Positions 1 through 8,631 are shown, numbered from the stretch's first letter. The stretch is 64,000 nt of DNA from an uncultured Clostridia bacterium (GCA_934132775.1 CAKPAA010000005.1:1-64000); one strand, 5' to 3'. Notes: a model not told the origin generated them from the letters alone. Numbers and translations are program-made.

Positions 1-76
1 ACCGAACGGTATGCCGGAATTGTGGTGTGAGAGGTCGGAACTTTGAGAATAAAAAGCAAAGTTCCTCCTACTCGAT
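1..76 (+). mobile_element. 3' end of a group II intron (domains V-VI), truncated by the window edge
   Basis: The stretch reads as the tail of a bacterial group II intron. An apical ACC-GAAC-GGT element and the run GGTGTGAGAGG are followed by a stem GGAACTTTG (37-45) / CAAAGTTCC (57-65) and the terminal TCCTACTCGAT. GGTGTGAGAGG leading to CCTCCTACTCGAT is the form I know for the domain V-VI end of ORF-carrying introns of Firmicutes; the A of CTACTC is the expected branch-point region. The intron probably ends at 76 (..GAT). Its reverse transcriptase would lie left of the window. The following bases 78-85 can also pair with 25-32 (GTGTGAGA/TCTCACAC), so the exact 3' junction is an inference. 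Confidence 0.7.
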
Positions 77-143
77 TTCTCACACATATTGCATTTCAAC
101 ATATTATATACTAAATGACCAATGTCATAAGGAGGGAAATATA

Positions 144-560
144 ATGTGTGCTTGTAATAATAATCTATGGGGATTGAATAATACAGGAGTTTTAGGCACA
201 AGTGATATGAATTGTGGTTGTAGTAATAACGCAAATCTTGGAACAAACAATTCAAATTGTGGCTGTGGAAATGACAGCGGCAACTTAGGAACAAACACAA
301 ACTATCCTTGCAGTGCTTGTAATTCAAGAAACAATACAGCAAATTTATCAGCAAACGATAGAAGCTTAAATGATGCTTTGGCTAATAATATTGGCAGAAG
401 ATGTTGTTGCGAATTTGTTGTTGGAAATAACCTAGTAAAAAGAGCAGGAATACTTTGCCAAGTAGGTTGCAACTACATTGCTCTTGCATCAAACAATAAC
501 AACTGTGGTGGCTGTTTATTCTGTAATACTGATAATTTAAATTTTATACGAATTGATTAA
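144..560 (+). CDS. Cysteine- and asparagine-rich small protein, probably spore-coat related
   Basis: A 138-residue protein starting at the ATG at 144, chosen because AAGGAGGG lies just upstream (129-137); the same frame is open further left but into intron and leader sequence. It has 16 cysteines, mostly in pairs or triplets (CxC near the start, CGC twice, CSAC, CCC, CGGCLFC), and a low-complexity N-terminal half rich in Asn, Gly and Thr (LGTN repeated). The C-terminal half, about residues 85-138, looks folded: G-x-L-C-x-V-G-C-N-Y-I-A-L followed by NLNFIRI resembles the beta-strand signature of small coat or exosporium proteins of spore formers. No signal peptide or membrane segment is seen. 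The coat role is inference from composition and this signature only; a metal-binding protein is an alternative. Confidence 0.7.
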   Translation: MCACNNNLWGLNNTGVLGTSDMNCGCSNNANLGTNNSNCGCGNDSGNLGTNTNYPCSACNSRNNTANLSANDRSLNDALANNIGRRCCCEFVVGNNLVKRAGILCQVGCNYIALASNNNNCGGCLFCNTDNLNFIRID

Positions 561-572
561 AAGTTAAATTTA

Positions 573-650
573 AAGAACCAAAACCATGTAGAAATAACTT
601 CTTTTCAGCTTGATTTTAGTTGATAAGAGATTCTATTGCTTTTGGTTCTT
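573..650 (-). terminator. Inverted repeat at the 3' end of the pseudouridine synthase gene
   Basis: Perfect 11-base arms AAGAACCAAAA (573-583) and TTTTGGTTCTT (640-650) flank a 56-base loop. In the leftward direction the second arm runs into a T-rich stretch. The arm at 640-650 overlaps the stop codon of the leftward gene. The long loop is unusual for an intrinsic terminator, so a small RNA or a bidirectional barrier between convergent genes is possible. Confidence 0.45.
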
Positions 651-1533
651 AATCATATTTTAGTTTATAGTCTTCAATTACATTTTTCATGTCGTCAAAT
701 AAAGGAGCTTTAATATAAATTTTGTCATTCGTAATCGGATGCAAAAAAGATAGTTTCCAAGCGTGTAATGATTGTCTATTTATAATATTTGTTTCAATTC
801 CGTAAAGAGTATCACCTAAAATATATTTTTTAAAATAAGCAAAATGTACGCGAATTTGATGAGTACGTCCTGTTTCAAGAATAATATGAACTAATGACAA
901 CGATTTATCTGGACTTTCAGCTATAACATCATAGTGTGTAATTGCCTTTTGACCGTTAGAATTTACTTCACGTTCCATTATAGAACCGTCTTTTCGAGCT
1001 ATTGGCAAGTTTATAGTTCCAACTTTTTTGTCCATTGTGCCTGTAATAATTGCCAAATACTCTTTCTTCATAGTTTTAGACTGTATCATTCTTTCTTGTA
1101 CATATTCATTTTTAGCGAATATGACAATTCCAGAAGTATCTTTATCTAAACGATTTATTGGGCGAATTTTCTTTTTATTGTTTAAATGAAACTTTACTCC
1201 ATTTGCGAGAGTTTGATTAGGATGATATGAAGAGGGATGCACAACCATTCCAGAAGGCTTATTCACAGCTAGTAAATACTCATCTTCATATAATATGTCT
1301 AAATTCATTTTTTCAGGAATAATATTATCTTCTTCTTCAAAATCTATTTTTACTTCTATACTGTCTCCACTATGCACAAGATAGCTTGAAAACACAGGTT
1401 TACCATCTACTAATATTTTTTCATTCATTTTCAACTTAGTTAATAAACGAGAAGAAATATTCAATTTACTTTTTAATATGTTACTTATTTTTTCTCCCTC
1501 TTCATTAGGCAAAACGTTATATCTTAATATCAT
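649..1533 (-). CDS. RluA/RluD-family 23S rRNA pseudouridine synthase
   Basis: A 294-residue enzyme that converts uridine to pseudouridine in ribosomal RNA. An N-terminal S4-like RNA-binding segment (about residues 12-70) precedes the catalytic domain. The signature RPINRLDKDTSGIVIFAKN (about 128-146) contains the catalytic aspartate of the RLD motif, and GRTHQIRVHFA (about 222-232) is the second conserved block. Length fits RluD-type enzymes. The ATG at 1533 is preceded by GGAGG at good spacing. It is a single gene, convergent with the cysteine-rich gene on its left. Whether the target is the RluC or the RluD position cannot be told from the sequence. Confidence 0.93.
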   Translation of the reverse strand: MILRYNVLPNEEGEKISNILKSKLNISSRLLTKLKMNEKILVDGKPVFSSYLVHSGDSIEVKIDFEEEDNIIPEKMNLDILYEDEYLLAVNKPSGMVVHPSSYHPNQTLANGVKFHLNNKKKIRPINRLDKDTSGIVIFAKNEYVQERMIQSKTMKKEYLAIITGTMDKKVGTINLPIARKDGSIMEREVNSNGQKAITHYDVIAESPDKSLSLVHIILETGRTHQIRVHFAYFKKYILGDTLYGIETNIINRQSLHAWKLSFLHPITNDKIYIKAPLFDDMKNVIEDYKLKYD

Positions 1534-1572
1534 TTAACAAAACCTCCATTGCTTAAATATAATACTTCATAT

Positions 1573-1761
1573 TTAGCTAAATAGCAAATCTTTGTAAGAC
1601 TTTTTAAACTTTTTAGCTTTTAAATCTTTTGTGCTTATAACACCTTCATACATTTCATCATCGATATATGCTAGATTGTATTTTCCCAATGATAAGTCGA
1701 TATCCAAAAATAAATAGTTAAAGGAAAAACTAATTAAATAAGGTATAGTAAAATTCGGCAA
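1573..1761 (-). pseudogene. Fragment of the acetate kinase 3' end, inverted and decayed
   Basis: The open frame contains YIDDEMYEGVISTKD, nearly the same as HIDDEMYEGVISTKD near the C-terminus of the intact ackA downstream. At DNA level 1623-1672, read on the minus strand, matches 4544-4593 of ackA at 48 of 50 bases; outside that block the match stops. The fragment points the opposite way to ackA and lacks a convincing ribosome site. It is best read as a relic of a duplicated or rearranged ackA end, not a gene. Confidence 0.75.
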
Positions 1762-1796
1762 AATAGTATAAAATCTTCCCTATGGAGGGGTTAAAA

Positions 1797-2303
1797 ATGG
1801 AACTTTGGGATTTATATGATGAAAATAGGAACAAATTAGAAAGAATTGGAGTTAGGGGCGAAGCGATGCAGAAGGGAGAATTTCATCTTGTGGCAAGTGC
1901 TTGGATTTATAACGACAATAAAGAATTTCTAATAAGTAAGCGTGCACTAAATAAAAGAAAGCCATTAAAATGGGAAGCAACTACTGGCTCGGCACTTCTT
2001 GGTGAAGACACCTTAGATGCAGCAGTTAGAGAAATTAAAGAAGAATTAGGAATAGATGTAAAAAAAGAAGATGGAGTGCTTTTAGGCACAAAAATTCGAA
2101 AAGATAAAGAATGTCCAGACATATTTGACGTGTATATATTCAAAAACAATATTCCAATAGAAAGTGTCACAATTCAGAAAGAAGAAGTATGCGACGTGAA
2201 ATGGGCAACAGCAGACGAAATAAGAAAAATTGTAGCAGATGGCAATTTTAATAATCCAAGTGTTTTACTAAGTGAAGCTTTGAAATTTCCTTATAACTAT
2301 TGA
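1797..2303 (+). CDS. NUDIX hydrolase, IDI-like
   Basis: A 168-residue NUDIX-fold pyrophosphohydrolase. The full NUDIX box is present at about residues 64-86: G-x5-E-x7-REIKEELGI, with the metal-binding REIKEE glutamates intact. The N-terminus (MELWDLYDENRNKLE, then EFHLVASAWIYN) is typical of the subgroup annotated as isopentenyl-diphosphate-isomerase-like NUDIX proteins, whose substrates are mostly unknown. The start at 1797 is preferred over the in-frame ATG at 1782 because GGAGGGG lies between them at the right distance. The stop codon region overlaps the pta promoter. Substrate not predictable. Confidence 0.9.
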   Translation: MELWDLYDENRNKLERIGVRGEAMQKGEFHLVASAWIYNDNKEFLISKRALNKRKPLKWEATTGSALLGEDTLDAAVREIKEELGIDVKKEDGVLLGTKIRKDKECPDIFDVYIFKNNIPIESVTIQKEEVCDVKWATADEIRKIVADGNFNNPSVLLSEALKFPYNY

Positions 2304-2328
2304 AAAATGTAGCTTTTCGTTGTATAAT
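2300..2328 (+). promoter_or_regulatory. SigA-type promoter for pta
   Basis: TTGAAA (2300-2305), a 17-base spacer and TATAAT (2323-2328). The -35 overlaps the end of the NUDIX gene, so pta-ackA can be transcribed separately from it. Confidence 0.65.
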
Positions 2329-2370
2329 CAGACTGAATTTTAAGAAAATCAAAAGAGGAGATGTATTAAG

Positions 2371-3360
2371 ATGAGTTTTATAAGTGCAATAAAAGAAAAA
2401 GCAAAAACTTTGCATAAAACCATTGTGCTCCCTGAGGGACACGATATAAGAGTTATTGAAGCAGCAAGAAAAATAACAGATGAAGGATTTGCAAAGGTAA
2501 TCTTAATTGGAGATAGAGAAAATATTGAAAAAGTTGCAGGAAATATAAATCTTTCAGATATAGACATTATAAGTCCAAGTGCATCAGAAAAATTTGAAAG
2601 TTATGCAGAAACTTTTTACGAACTTAGAAAAGCAAAAGGAATAACACTAGAAAAAGCAAGAGAAATATTAAAAGATAATATTTATTTTGGAACTATGATG
2701 GTAAAAATGGGAGATGCAGATGGATTAGTAGCAGGAAGTATTTGTTCAACAGCAGATACACTTAGACCATCTCTTCAAATATTAAAAACAGCCCCTGGTG
2801 TAAAGCTTGTTTCATCATTCTTCATTATAAACGTTCCTAATTGCGAACTTGGAGAAAATGGAATGTTCCTATTTTCAGACTGCGGACTTAATGTAAATCC
2901 AAACGAAGATGAGCTTTCAGAAATCGCTATATCTTCGGCTAAAAGTTGGAAATCATTAACGGGATTTGATGCTAGAATTGCAATGCTTTCGTATTCAACA
3001 ATGGGAAGTGCCCCACTTACAGATATGACTTCAAAAGTAATAAATGCAACAAAACTTGTTAAAGAAAAAGCACCAGACTTAAAAGTTGATGGAGAAATGC
3101 AATTGGATGCCTCAATAGTTTCTAAGGTTGCAGCTCAGAAAGCACCAAATAGTGAAGTCGCAGGAAAAGCCAATATTTTAATATTCCCCGATTTAAATGC
3201 TGGAAATATAGGATATAAATTAGTACAAAGACTAGCTAAGGCGGAAGCTTATGGACCAATAACACAAGGTATTGCTAAACCTGTTAATGATTTAAGTAGA
3301 GGTTGTAGTGCTGACGATATTGTTGGAGTTGTTGCTATAACGGCACTTCAAGCTGAATAA
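2371..3360 (+). CDS. pta: Phosphate acetyltransferase
   Basis: A 329-residue short-form phosphotransacetylase converting acetyl-CoA and phosphate to acetyl phosphate and CoA in the cytoplasm. The whole frame matches the PTA_PTB family: IVLPEGHDIRVIEAA at the N-terminus, GDADGLVAGSICSTADTLRP in the middle, FSDCGLNVNP, and the conserved ANILIFPDLNAGNIGYKLVQRLA block with AYGPITQGIAKPVNDLSRGC near the C-terminus. Length is as expected for single-domain Pta. GAGGAG precedes the ATG. It lies 101 bases upstream of ackA in the usual pta-ackA order, the substrate-level phosphorylation module that ends acetate fermentation. Confidence 0.96.
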   Translation: MSFISAIKEKAKTLHKTIVLPEGHDIRVIEAARKITDEGFAKVILIGDRENIEKVAGNINLSDIDIISPSASEKFESYAETFYELRKAKGITLEKAREILKDNIYFGTMMVKMGDADGLVAGSICSTADTLRPSLQILKTAPGVKLVSSFFIINVPNCELGENGMFLFSDCGLNVNPNEDELSEIAISSAKSWKSLTGFDARIAMLSYSTMGSAPLTDMTSKVINATKLVKEKAPDLKVDGEMQLDASIVSKVAAQKAPNSEVAGKANILIFPDLNAGNIGYKLVQRLAKAEAYGPITQGIAKPVNDLSRGCSADDIVGVVAITALQAE

Positions 3361-3461
3361 TTTTAAAATTAGTTTCTAATCTTCATAAATAGCATATAAG
3401 CTTTTGGGTGAAGAAAAATAAAATATAAGAACGAATATAAATCGTTCGGAGGGAGAAAAAA

Positions 3462-4670
3462 ATGAAAATATTAGTAGTAAACTGCGGTAGTTCTTCATTA
3501 AAATTCCAACTTATTGATATGGAAAATGAAGAAGTACTTGCAAAAGGAAAATGTGATAGAATTGGAGGATCAGATGGAGAAATTGGAAGTCCATTTATAG
3601 AATACAAAGCTAATGGACAAAAAATAAAAGAAGAACTTCCACTTCAAAATCACGTAGCAGCTTTTAGAGCTGTTGTAAGATACTTAACAGACGAAAAAGT
3701 TGGAGCTGTTAAGACGCTTGATGAAGTATCTGCAATAGGTCATAGAGTTGTAAATGCTGGTCCTTTCTTTAAAGAATCAACACTTGTAACTCCTGAAGTT
3801 TTGGATAGATTTAAAACAAAATCAATTCCTTATGCACCATTACACAACCCAGCAGCATTACAAGGTATAAATGCTTGCTTTGAAACAATGAAAGGTATTC
3901 CACAAGTATTAGTATTTGATACAACATTCCATCAAACAATGCCTGAGGAAGCATATATGTATGGTCTTCCATACGAATGGTATGAAGAAGATGGTGTTAG
4001 AAGATACGGCGCTCACGGTATGTCACACGAATTCGTAACAATGGAAGCAGCTAAGCTTTTAGGTAAGAAACCAGAAGAAGTTAATATGATTTCTTGTCAT
4101 TTAGGAAACGGTTCGTCAATAACTGCTGTTAAAAACGGTAAATGCGTTGATACATCAATGGGATTCACACCACTTGAAGGACTAGTAATGGGTACAAGAT
4201 GCGGTGATATAGATCCAGCAATAATCGAATTCATTATGGACAGAAAAGGCTTAGACATTCACGAGATGTTAAACATTTTAAATAAGAAGTCGGGACTACT
4301 TGCTCTATCTGGTAAAACAGGAGATATAAGAGACCTAAGAATACTTCGTGATTCTGGCGATGCGCGTGCAGCAATGGCACTTAATGTATTAGCATATAGA
4401 GTAAAGAAATACATTGGTGCATATATGGCAGTATTAGGACATATAGACTGCATAACTTTTGAAGGTGGTATAGGAGAACACAACCCTGAAATAATAAAAG
4501 CTTGCGTAGATGGACTTGAAGAATTCGGAATAAAATATGACCCAGCACATATCGATGATGAAATGTATGAAGGCGTTATAAGCACAAAAGATTCAAAAGT
4601 TAAGATGTTTGTTATAGCAACAAATGAAGAAATTGTTATAGCAAAAGAAGCTTTGAGATTAGTAAAATAG
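3462..4670 (+). CDS. ackA: Acetate kinase
   Basis: A 402-residue enzyme transferring phosphate from acetyl phosphate to ADP, releasing acetate and ATP. ASKHA-fold signatures are intact: VVNCGSSSLKFQL at residues 5-17, HRVVNAGP, FDTTFHQTMP, HLGNGSSITAV and MGFTPLEGLVMGTRCGDIDP, and the GGIGEHNPEI adenosine site. Length is normal. CGGAGGG lies upstream of the ATG. It is co-directional with pta and followed by a terminator. Its 3' end has a second, inverted partial copy near 1650. Confidence 0.97.
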   Translation: MKILVVNCGSSSLKFQLIDMENEEVLAKGKCDRIGGSDGEIGSPFIEYKANGQKIKEELPLQNHVAAFRAVVRYLTDEKVGAVKTLDEVSAIGHRVVNAGPFFKESTLVTPEVLDRFKTKSIPYAPLHNPAALQGINACFETMKGIPQVLVFDTTFHQTMPEEAYMYGLPYEWYEEDGVRRYGAHGMSHEFVTMEAAKLLGKKPEEVNMISCHLGNGSSITAVKNGKCVDTSMGFTPLEGLVMGTRCGDIDPAIIEFIMDRKGLDIHEMLNILNKKSGLLALSGKTGDIRDLRILRDSGDARAAMALNVLAYRVKKYIGAYMAVLGHIDCITFEGGIGEHNPEIIKACVDGLEEFGIKYDPAHIDDEMYEGVISTKDSKVKMFVIATNEEIVIAKEALRLVK

Positions 4671-4684
4671 TATTGTGTAAATAA

Positions 4685-4724
4685 GAGCTTAGTAGGTTAG
4701 GTTACCTTACTAGACTCTTTTTTT
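4685..4724 (+). terminator. Intrinsic terminator of pta-ackA
   Basis: An imperfect stem between GAGCTTAGTAGG and CCTTACTAGACTC (4685-4716) is followed by seven T. Confidence 0.8.
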
Positions 4725-4969
4725 GTAGAATAATAAGAGAGTTGCATAAGGCAATGATAATGAAGAGGGACATATAATGCAGATTCGTAAAATAATCTGA
4801 ATTATAAATATCAGTGTAACAACTTATCATAGTGCTTCGCAAGCAAATAGCAATAGTGAAGAGGGAAACTAAATACAATTTAATAATTATTCAATATATT
4901 TATAGAACTTTATAAAAGTTGATATATAGCCAAATGTGCAACTAAAACTATAATAATAATTTAAATAGC

Positions 4970-5025
4970 TTGACAAAGAACACCTGTTCGTGTAATATAA
5001 TATATAGAAATAAGAACAAACGTTC
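4970..5025 (+). promoter_or_regulatory. yneA promoter with two LexA (SOS) boxes
   Basis: TTGACA (4970-4975) is followed by TATAAT-like sequence (4993-5001). One GAAC-ACCT-GTTC box (4978-4989) sits in the promoter spacer, and a second, GAAC-AAAC-GTTC (5014-5025), lies 36 bases further on, between the -10 and the ribosome site. Both fit the Gram-positive LexA box core GAAC-N4-GTTC; the second fits the full consensus. This predicts tight repression lifted by DNA damage. Confidence 0.85.
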
Positions 5026-5041
5026 TAAGGAGGCTTTTTAT

Positions 5042-5317
5042 ATGAAAATAGTTAATTTGCCAAGGTTTATAGTTGCAATAACAATAATTACGTGCGTATT
5101 ATCTTTTATAGTCAGTATGATAACAGTAAAAGTATTTTCTGCGTCGCCAGAAGTATATGATAATGTGATTGTTTCAGAGGGAGATACTATTTGGTCAATT
5201 GCATCACAGATAAAAGGAGATATAAATAAGAACGTTTATGAAATAAAGAAAATAAACAATTTGAAAAATTCAATAATATATGTTGGACAAGAATTGCAAG
5301 TGCCAGCGCAAATTTGA
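5042..5317 (+). CDS. yneA: YneA-like SOS cell-division suppressor (LysM protein)
   Basis: A 91-residue membrane-anchored protein: a hydrophobic segment at about residues 9-31, a short linker, then a LysM peptidoglycan-binding domain (about 42-90: VSEGDTIWSIASQIKGDIN to VGQELQVP). This is the architecture of Bacillus YneA, which blocks septation during SOS. The ATG at 5042 is chosen for the AAGGAGG at 5027-5033; the longer open frame to the left would run through the LexA boxes. The paired LexA boxes make the assignment much stronger than homology of so short a protein would. lexA itself is not adjacent or elsewhere in the window. Confidence 0.85.
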   Translation: MKIVNLPRFIVAITIITCVLSFIVSMITVKVFSASPEVYDNVIVSEGDTIWSIASQIKGDINKNVYEIKKINNLKNSIIYVGQELQVPAQI

Positions 5318-5510
5318 AGAGAAGATTTATTTTAATTAAAGTAATGTTTATAAGCTACCTTTTTTCATTCGAAATAGCTTAACTGTGATTAGATTTTCAT
5401 TAGAAAACAATAATTTCCCTCTTCATTAAGTAGTAACTTAATACATTGTTGACAAAGAAATTAAATTGAAAAATGATATGTGCTGTGTATTATTATAAAT
5501 ATATGCCATA

Positions 5511-5548
5511 AAAAAGTCTAGTAGTGGTGACACTACCTAGACTCTTTT
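5511..5548. terminator. Bidirectional terminator between yneA and the recombinase
   Basis: AAAAAGTCTAGTAGTG and CACTACCTAGACTCTTTT form a stem with one bulge, an A-run on the left and a T-run on the right, serving the convergent genes on both sides. Confidence 0.8.
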
Positions 5549-5561
5549 AATCTATATGTTA

Positions 5562-6572
5562 TTATTCTTCTGAATTAGACTTAGGAACGTAATTAGCAAG
5601 AGGGTTATTTTCAACAGCCTCTCTAATTTGCGAGCTATCGACGTGAGTATAAATCTCAGTTGTTGCCACACTTTCGTGACCTAATATTTCTTGTAAAGCA
5701 CGTATATCAACATTTCCATATTGATACATAAGAGTAGCTGCTGTATGTCTAAGCTTGTGAGTAGAGTAATTTTCAGTAAGACCGCAATAGACTTTTAAAT
5801 AATTTTTGATTAAGTTTTGTATGGTTCTTTTACTGATACGAACTTTTCTTTCACTTAAAAATAGCGGGTCTTTTGGTTCTTCAGCACTTTGTTCTGGTCT
5901 AACAGATAAGTACTCTTTTATAGCATTCATAGAGGCTTTATTTAAATAAATCGTTCGTTCTTTATTACCCTTACCTATAACAGTTAGCATAGCTTCATCA
6001 AATTTAATGTGGCTTATATTGATACCAACAAGCTCTGAAAGTCTCATACCGCAATTTAAAAACAAAGTAATAATTGCATAATCTCTAATTCTATTATCGT
6101 GCTGCTTACCTGAAATAGGGGCGTTTCTAACAGAGTCTAGTAGAGTAGTGCTTTGTTCCAGTGTCAAAAACTTAGGAAGTCTCTTACCAAGCTTTGGACT
6201 TTCAAGTTCTTTTGCTGGATTGTCGTCAATAATTCTTGCCTTCAAATGTAGATACTTAAAAAAGCCTTTTAAACTGGCTATTTTGCGTGCACGAGTCACA
6301 GCTGAATCATTGCAAACATCTTTTAAATAGCTTAAATATTCATAAATATCATTTATATCAATTTTATTTAAAAAGCTAGAATCAATATCTGAAATAGTTG
6401 TAATATCGTCGATTGTGAGCTTCTTGTCATTAGTTTTCAAAACAATCCATTTTAAATATTTCAAAAAATTTATCAAATCATATCTATATTCACGAATGGT
6501 ACTTGCAGACTTATTCAGGTTTGAACTGTAATTTATATAATCTCTTAAATACTTAGGTAACTTCTGGTTCAT
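5562..6572 (-). CDS. Tyrosine recombinase, XerC/XerD type
   Basis: A 336-residue site-specific recombinase. An N-terminal SAM-like core-binding domain (about residues 5-110, with NKSASTIREYRYDLINFLKYL) precedes the catalytic domain. The catalytic residues are visible: Arg in NCGMRLSELVGI, Lys in GKGNKERTIYL, His and Arg in HKLRHTAATLM, His in LGHESV, and the Tyr nucleophile in TEIYTHV about 30 residues from the end. The start at 6572 (MNQKLPKYL) has AAGGAG at good distance; the longer frame does not. Size and domain order fit the chromosome-dimer-resolving Xer group, but phage or mobile-element integrases look alike, and an AT-rich gene desert borders it. A dif site was not recognised. Confidence 0.88.
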   Translation of the reverse strand: MNQKLPKYLRDYINYSSNLNKSASTIREYRYDLINFLKYLKWIVLKTNDKKLTIDDITTISDIDSSFLNKIDINDIYEYLSYLKDVCNDSAVTRARKIASLKGFFKYLHLKARIIDDNPAKELESPKLGKRLPKFLTLEQSTTLLDSVRNAPISGKQHDNRIRDYAIITLFLNCGMRLSELVGINISHIKFDEAMLTVIGKGNKERTIYLNKASMNAIKEYLSVRPEQSAEEPKDPLFLSERKVRISKRTIQNLIKNYLKVYCGLTENYSTHKLRHTAATLMYQYGNVDIRALQEILGHESVATTEIYTHVDSSQIREAVENNPLANYVPKSNSEE

Positions 6573-6602
6573 AAATAAATATCTCCTTCTTAGTAACGTT
6601 TT

Positions 6603-6634
6603 GAGCATAGTTTAAAAGGATTACTACTATGCTC
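6603..6634. repeat. Inverted repeat just upstream of the recombinase gene
   Basis: GAGCATAGT (6603-6611) and ACTATGCTC (6626-6634) form perfect 9-base arms around a 14-base loop, 31 bases from the recombinase start. It could be an RNA hairpin in the leader or a recombinase-binding site; no T-run argues against a terminator. Confidence 0.5.
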
Positions 6635-6659
6635 TTAAAAGAACAACGCCTTATGTATA

Positions 6660-8040
6660 AATAAATTATATCATTAAAGGAAAACTATTGCACAAAGATT
6701 TTTAATATTGTAGATAATAAATTTACAAGCTAATTACTCTACTTAGACAGTTCATTGCAAAGTTAATTGAATTACGAACAGAAGCAACTAATATCTATCA
6801 GAAGGTATATTCATTGGAAGGATAATTTAATGCATAATAATTTGCGAAATTTATTACTTTGATTTTTGTATAAAAGTTCTAATTTACAAACTAACTATTA
6901 AAAATCAAATTACAGGAAGATTATGATAAGAAAAAATATTGATTACATAAAAATAGAAAATCAAATAAATTTTCGATTAGAATAAAAATATTATAAGATT
7001 AAAAATTTAAAGAATAAAAAGTTGTATATATTAGTAGTAGTTTTTATTAAATTTTACTATTTTAGGCTAAATTAAGTCATATTTTACGATTTTTTGATGA
7101 ATTTGTTAATTATAATTCATTATATTTTGATTTATACGATTTTCAAACTATTATTTTTAAATTTAAAATTTTCAAACGTAAAAGCACATTACCTTATTTA
7201 AAAAAATCGAAAATTGGCGATTCTCGTGCGTCATTTTTTCATAGGGTATTAAAAAACAGTAGGTATGTAGAGTGCGATATAAAATATGCAATTATAATTT
7301 ACATAATTCTTATATAAAACTAATATTTATAATGTTATAAATGATGATATAAAATAGTGTAAAAATATCAGCTGTTAAATTGAAGTGTTTTATATTAGAC
7401 CAAAACGATATAACTGATTAGTATACATTAAATTTATTAAGAAATAATTTAAATCAAAGAATTATCTATTATAATATAATTTTATATCTAAATCTTTTAA
7501 ATAAGAATTTATTTGATACATCATAATCCGAGTATAAAAAGCGCCTTTAAAAATACTTAATTAGTTAGAGAAAAGTTAAAATGTTTACATAATACTAAAA
7601 AGACAAAAAATAAAGACGATAAAGAATATGACCTTGAATAAAAAATCGAAAATTGGGCAAAATAGAGGCTCGTAATTTTGGAATATAATGTAAGAAATAG
7701 TTATGCACTAAATGGTAACAAAATAGAGAAAAAATAAGAGCTCTTCAAAACTAATAACAATAAAGTTTGATGAAATGGTAAAAGCAGTGGATGTATAAAT
7801 ATATATATGAACAATAATGATTAAATAATTGAGAATATAAGTAGTAAGAATAAATAAAAAAGAAATTAAAATTTTTATTAAGGATATTCAATTAAAATAT
7901 ACAATAGTTATAAAGCAAGAACACATTAAAAAATAAAATAATAAAAAATTGGGAAAATTTAAGAATTAAAAGGATTTAGATAAATTTACGAATTTATGAA
8001 ATATGAGTATAATTTTTATATATCTTTTTGCACGAAACTT
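6660..8040. other. 1.4 kb gene desert, extremely AT-rich
   Basis: I see no supported gene or RNA here on either strand. The sequence is largely A/T with short open frames only. A 17-base sequence (AAAAAATCGAAAATTGG) occurs twice, at 7201-7217 and 7640-7656, and a shorter related run (AAAAAATTGGG) lies near 7946. The region lies between the recombinase and a small hypothetical gene, so a decayed mobile segment is possible, but nothing recognisable remains. Confidence 0.5.
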
Positions 8041-8055
8041 TTATTTTGTGCAATG

Positions 8056-8262
8056 TTAGATTAATCTTTTGAAGTGCACAAGGTCCTCTTCACTATCCAT
8101 ATATTGTACTTTTATAGTGTATTTTATATTAACTAAGCTTTTATTTTTTAGTACTGTTTTTATGTGCGTAATTGCATTTTTAAATTCGCTTGTGTTGTCT
8201 AATGTACCAGAAAATTCTTGCTCATTTATTTTACTCATTAAACTTTCTTTTATTATACTCAT
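8056..8262 (-). CDS. Small hypothetical protein
   Basis: A 68-residue soluble, charged protein of unknown function. Support for it is an ATG preceded by AGAAAGGATGAG, a reasonable ribosome site, and even, protein-like composition (alternating charged and hydrophobic residues, e.g. NIKYTIKVQYMDSEEDLVHFKRL near the C-terminus, likely beta strands). A short inverted repeat (TTGCAC/GTGCAA, about 8027-8053) follows the stop. It stands alone beside the gene desert. It could be a remnant. Confidence 0.4.
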   Translation of the reverse strand: MSIIKESLMSKINEQEFSGTLDNTSEFKNAITHIKTVLKNKSLVNIKYTIKVQYMDSEEDLVHFKRLI

Positions 8263-8590
8263 TATTTCTCATCCTTTCTTATAATTTTTATCTATCTTGC
8301 ATCAACTTTTATTTTGATAAATTCATAACTTACTTTCAGTAATGTTTTTTAACTTTGTACAATATTATATTATTCAAAGTAGTATGGGCTTACTTTTAAA
8401 AATCTATTCTAATTCTTCTATTACCTTACAATTTATTTTTGAAAATTAAATAGATTCTGTAAAGTGCAGAATGAATAAAACCTCTATTCCTCATCTCAAA
8501 TCACTCATTTAACTAATTGTATTTATTTTTTCAATGTACGTTTATCGGAGTTTTAAAGTTGCTGTATATAATCACAGTTTGTAACATTTT

Positions 8591-8631
8591 AAATCCCGCA
8601 AATAGTTTTAAATTAACTAATTACGGGATTT
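8591..8631. terminator. Inverted repeat downstream of the 105-residue membrane protein gene
   Basis: AAATCCCG (8591-8598) and CGGGATTT (8624-8631) with an inner TAGTT/AACTA pair form a hairpin close behind the stop of the leftward gene. The T-run is weak. The rest of 8263-8649 shows nothing else I can support. Confidence 0.5.

Noticed and set aside
1573..1761. A 62-residue open frame taken as a gene
   Set aside because: Its only recognisable part is a copy of the ackA C-terminus; no ribosome site; treated as a pseudogene fragment.
4725..4969. Possible small RNA or repeat between ackA and yneA
   Set aside because: Only scattered AT-rich sequence; no stem long enough to support a call.
6660..8040. 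Origin of replication
   Set aside because: AT-rich, but no cluster of DnaA boxes (TTATCCACA) and no dnaA or dnaN nearby.
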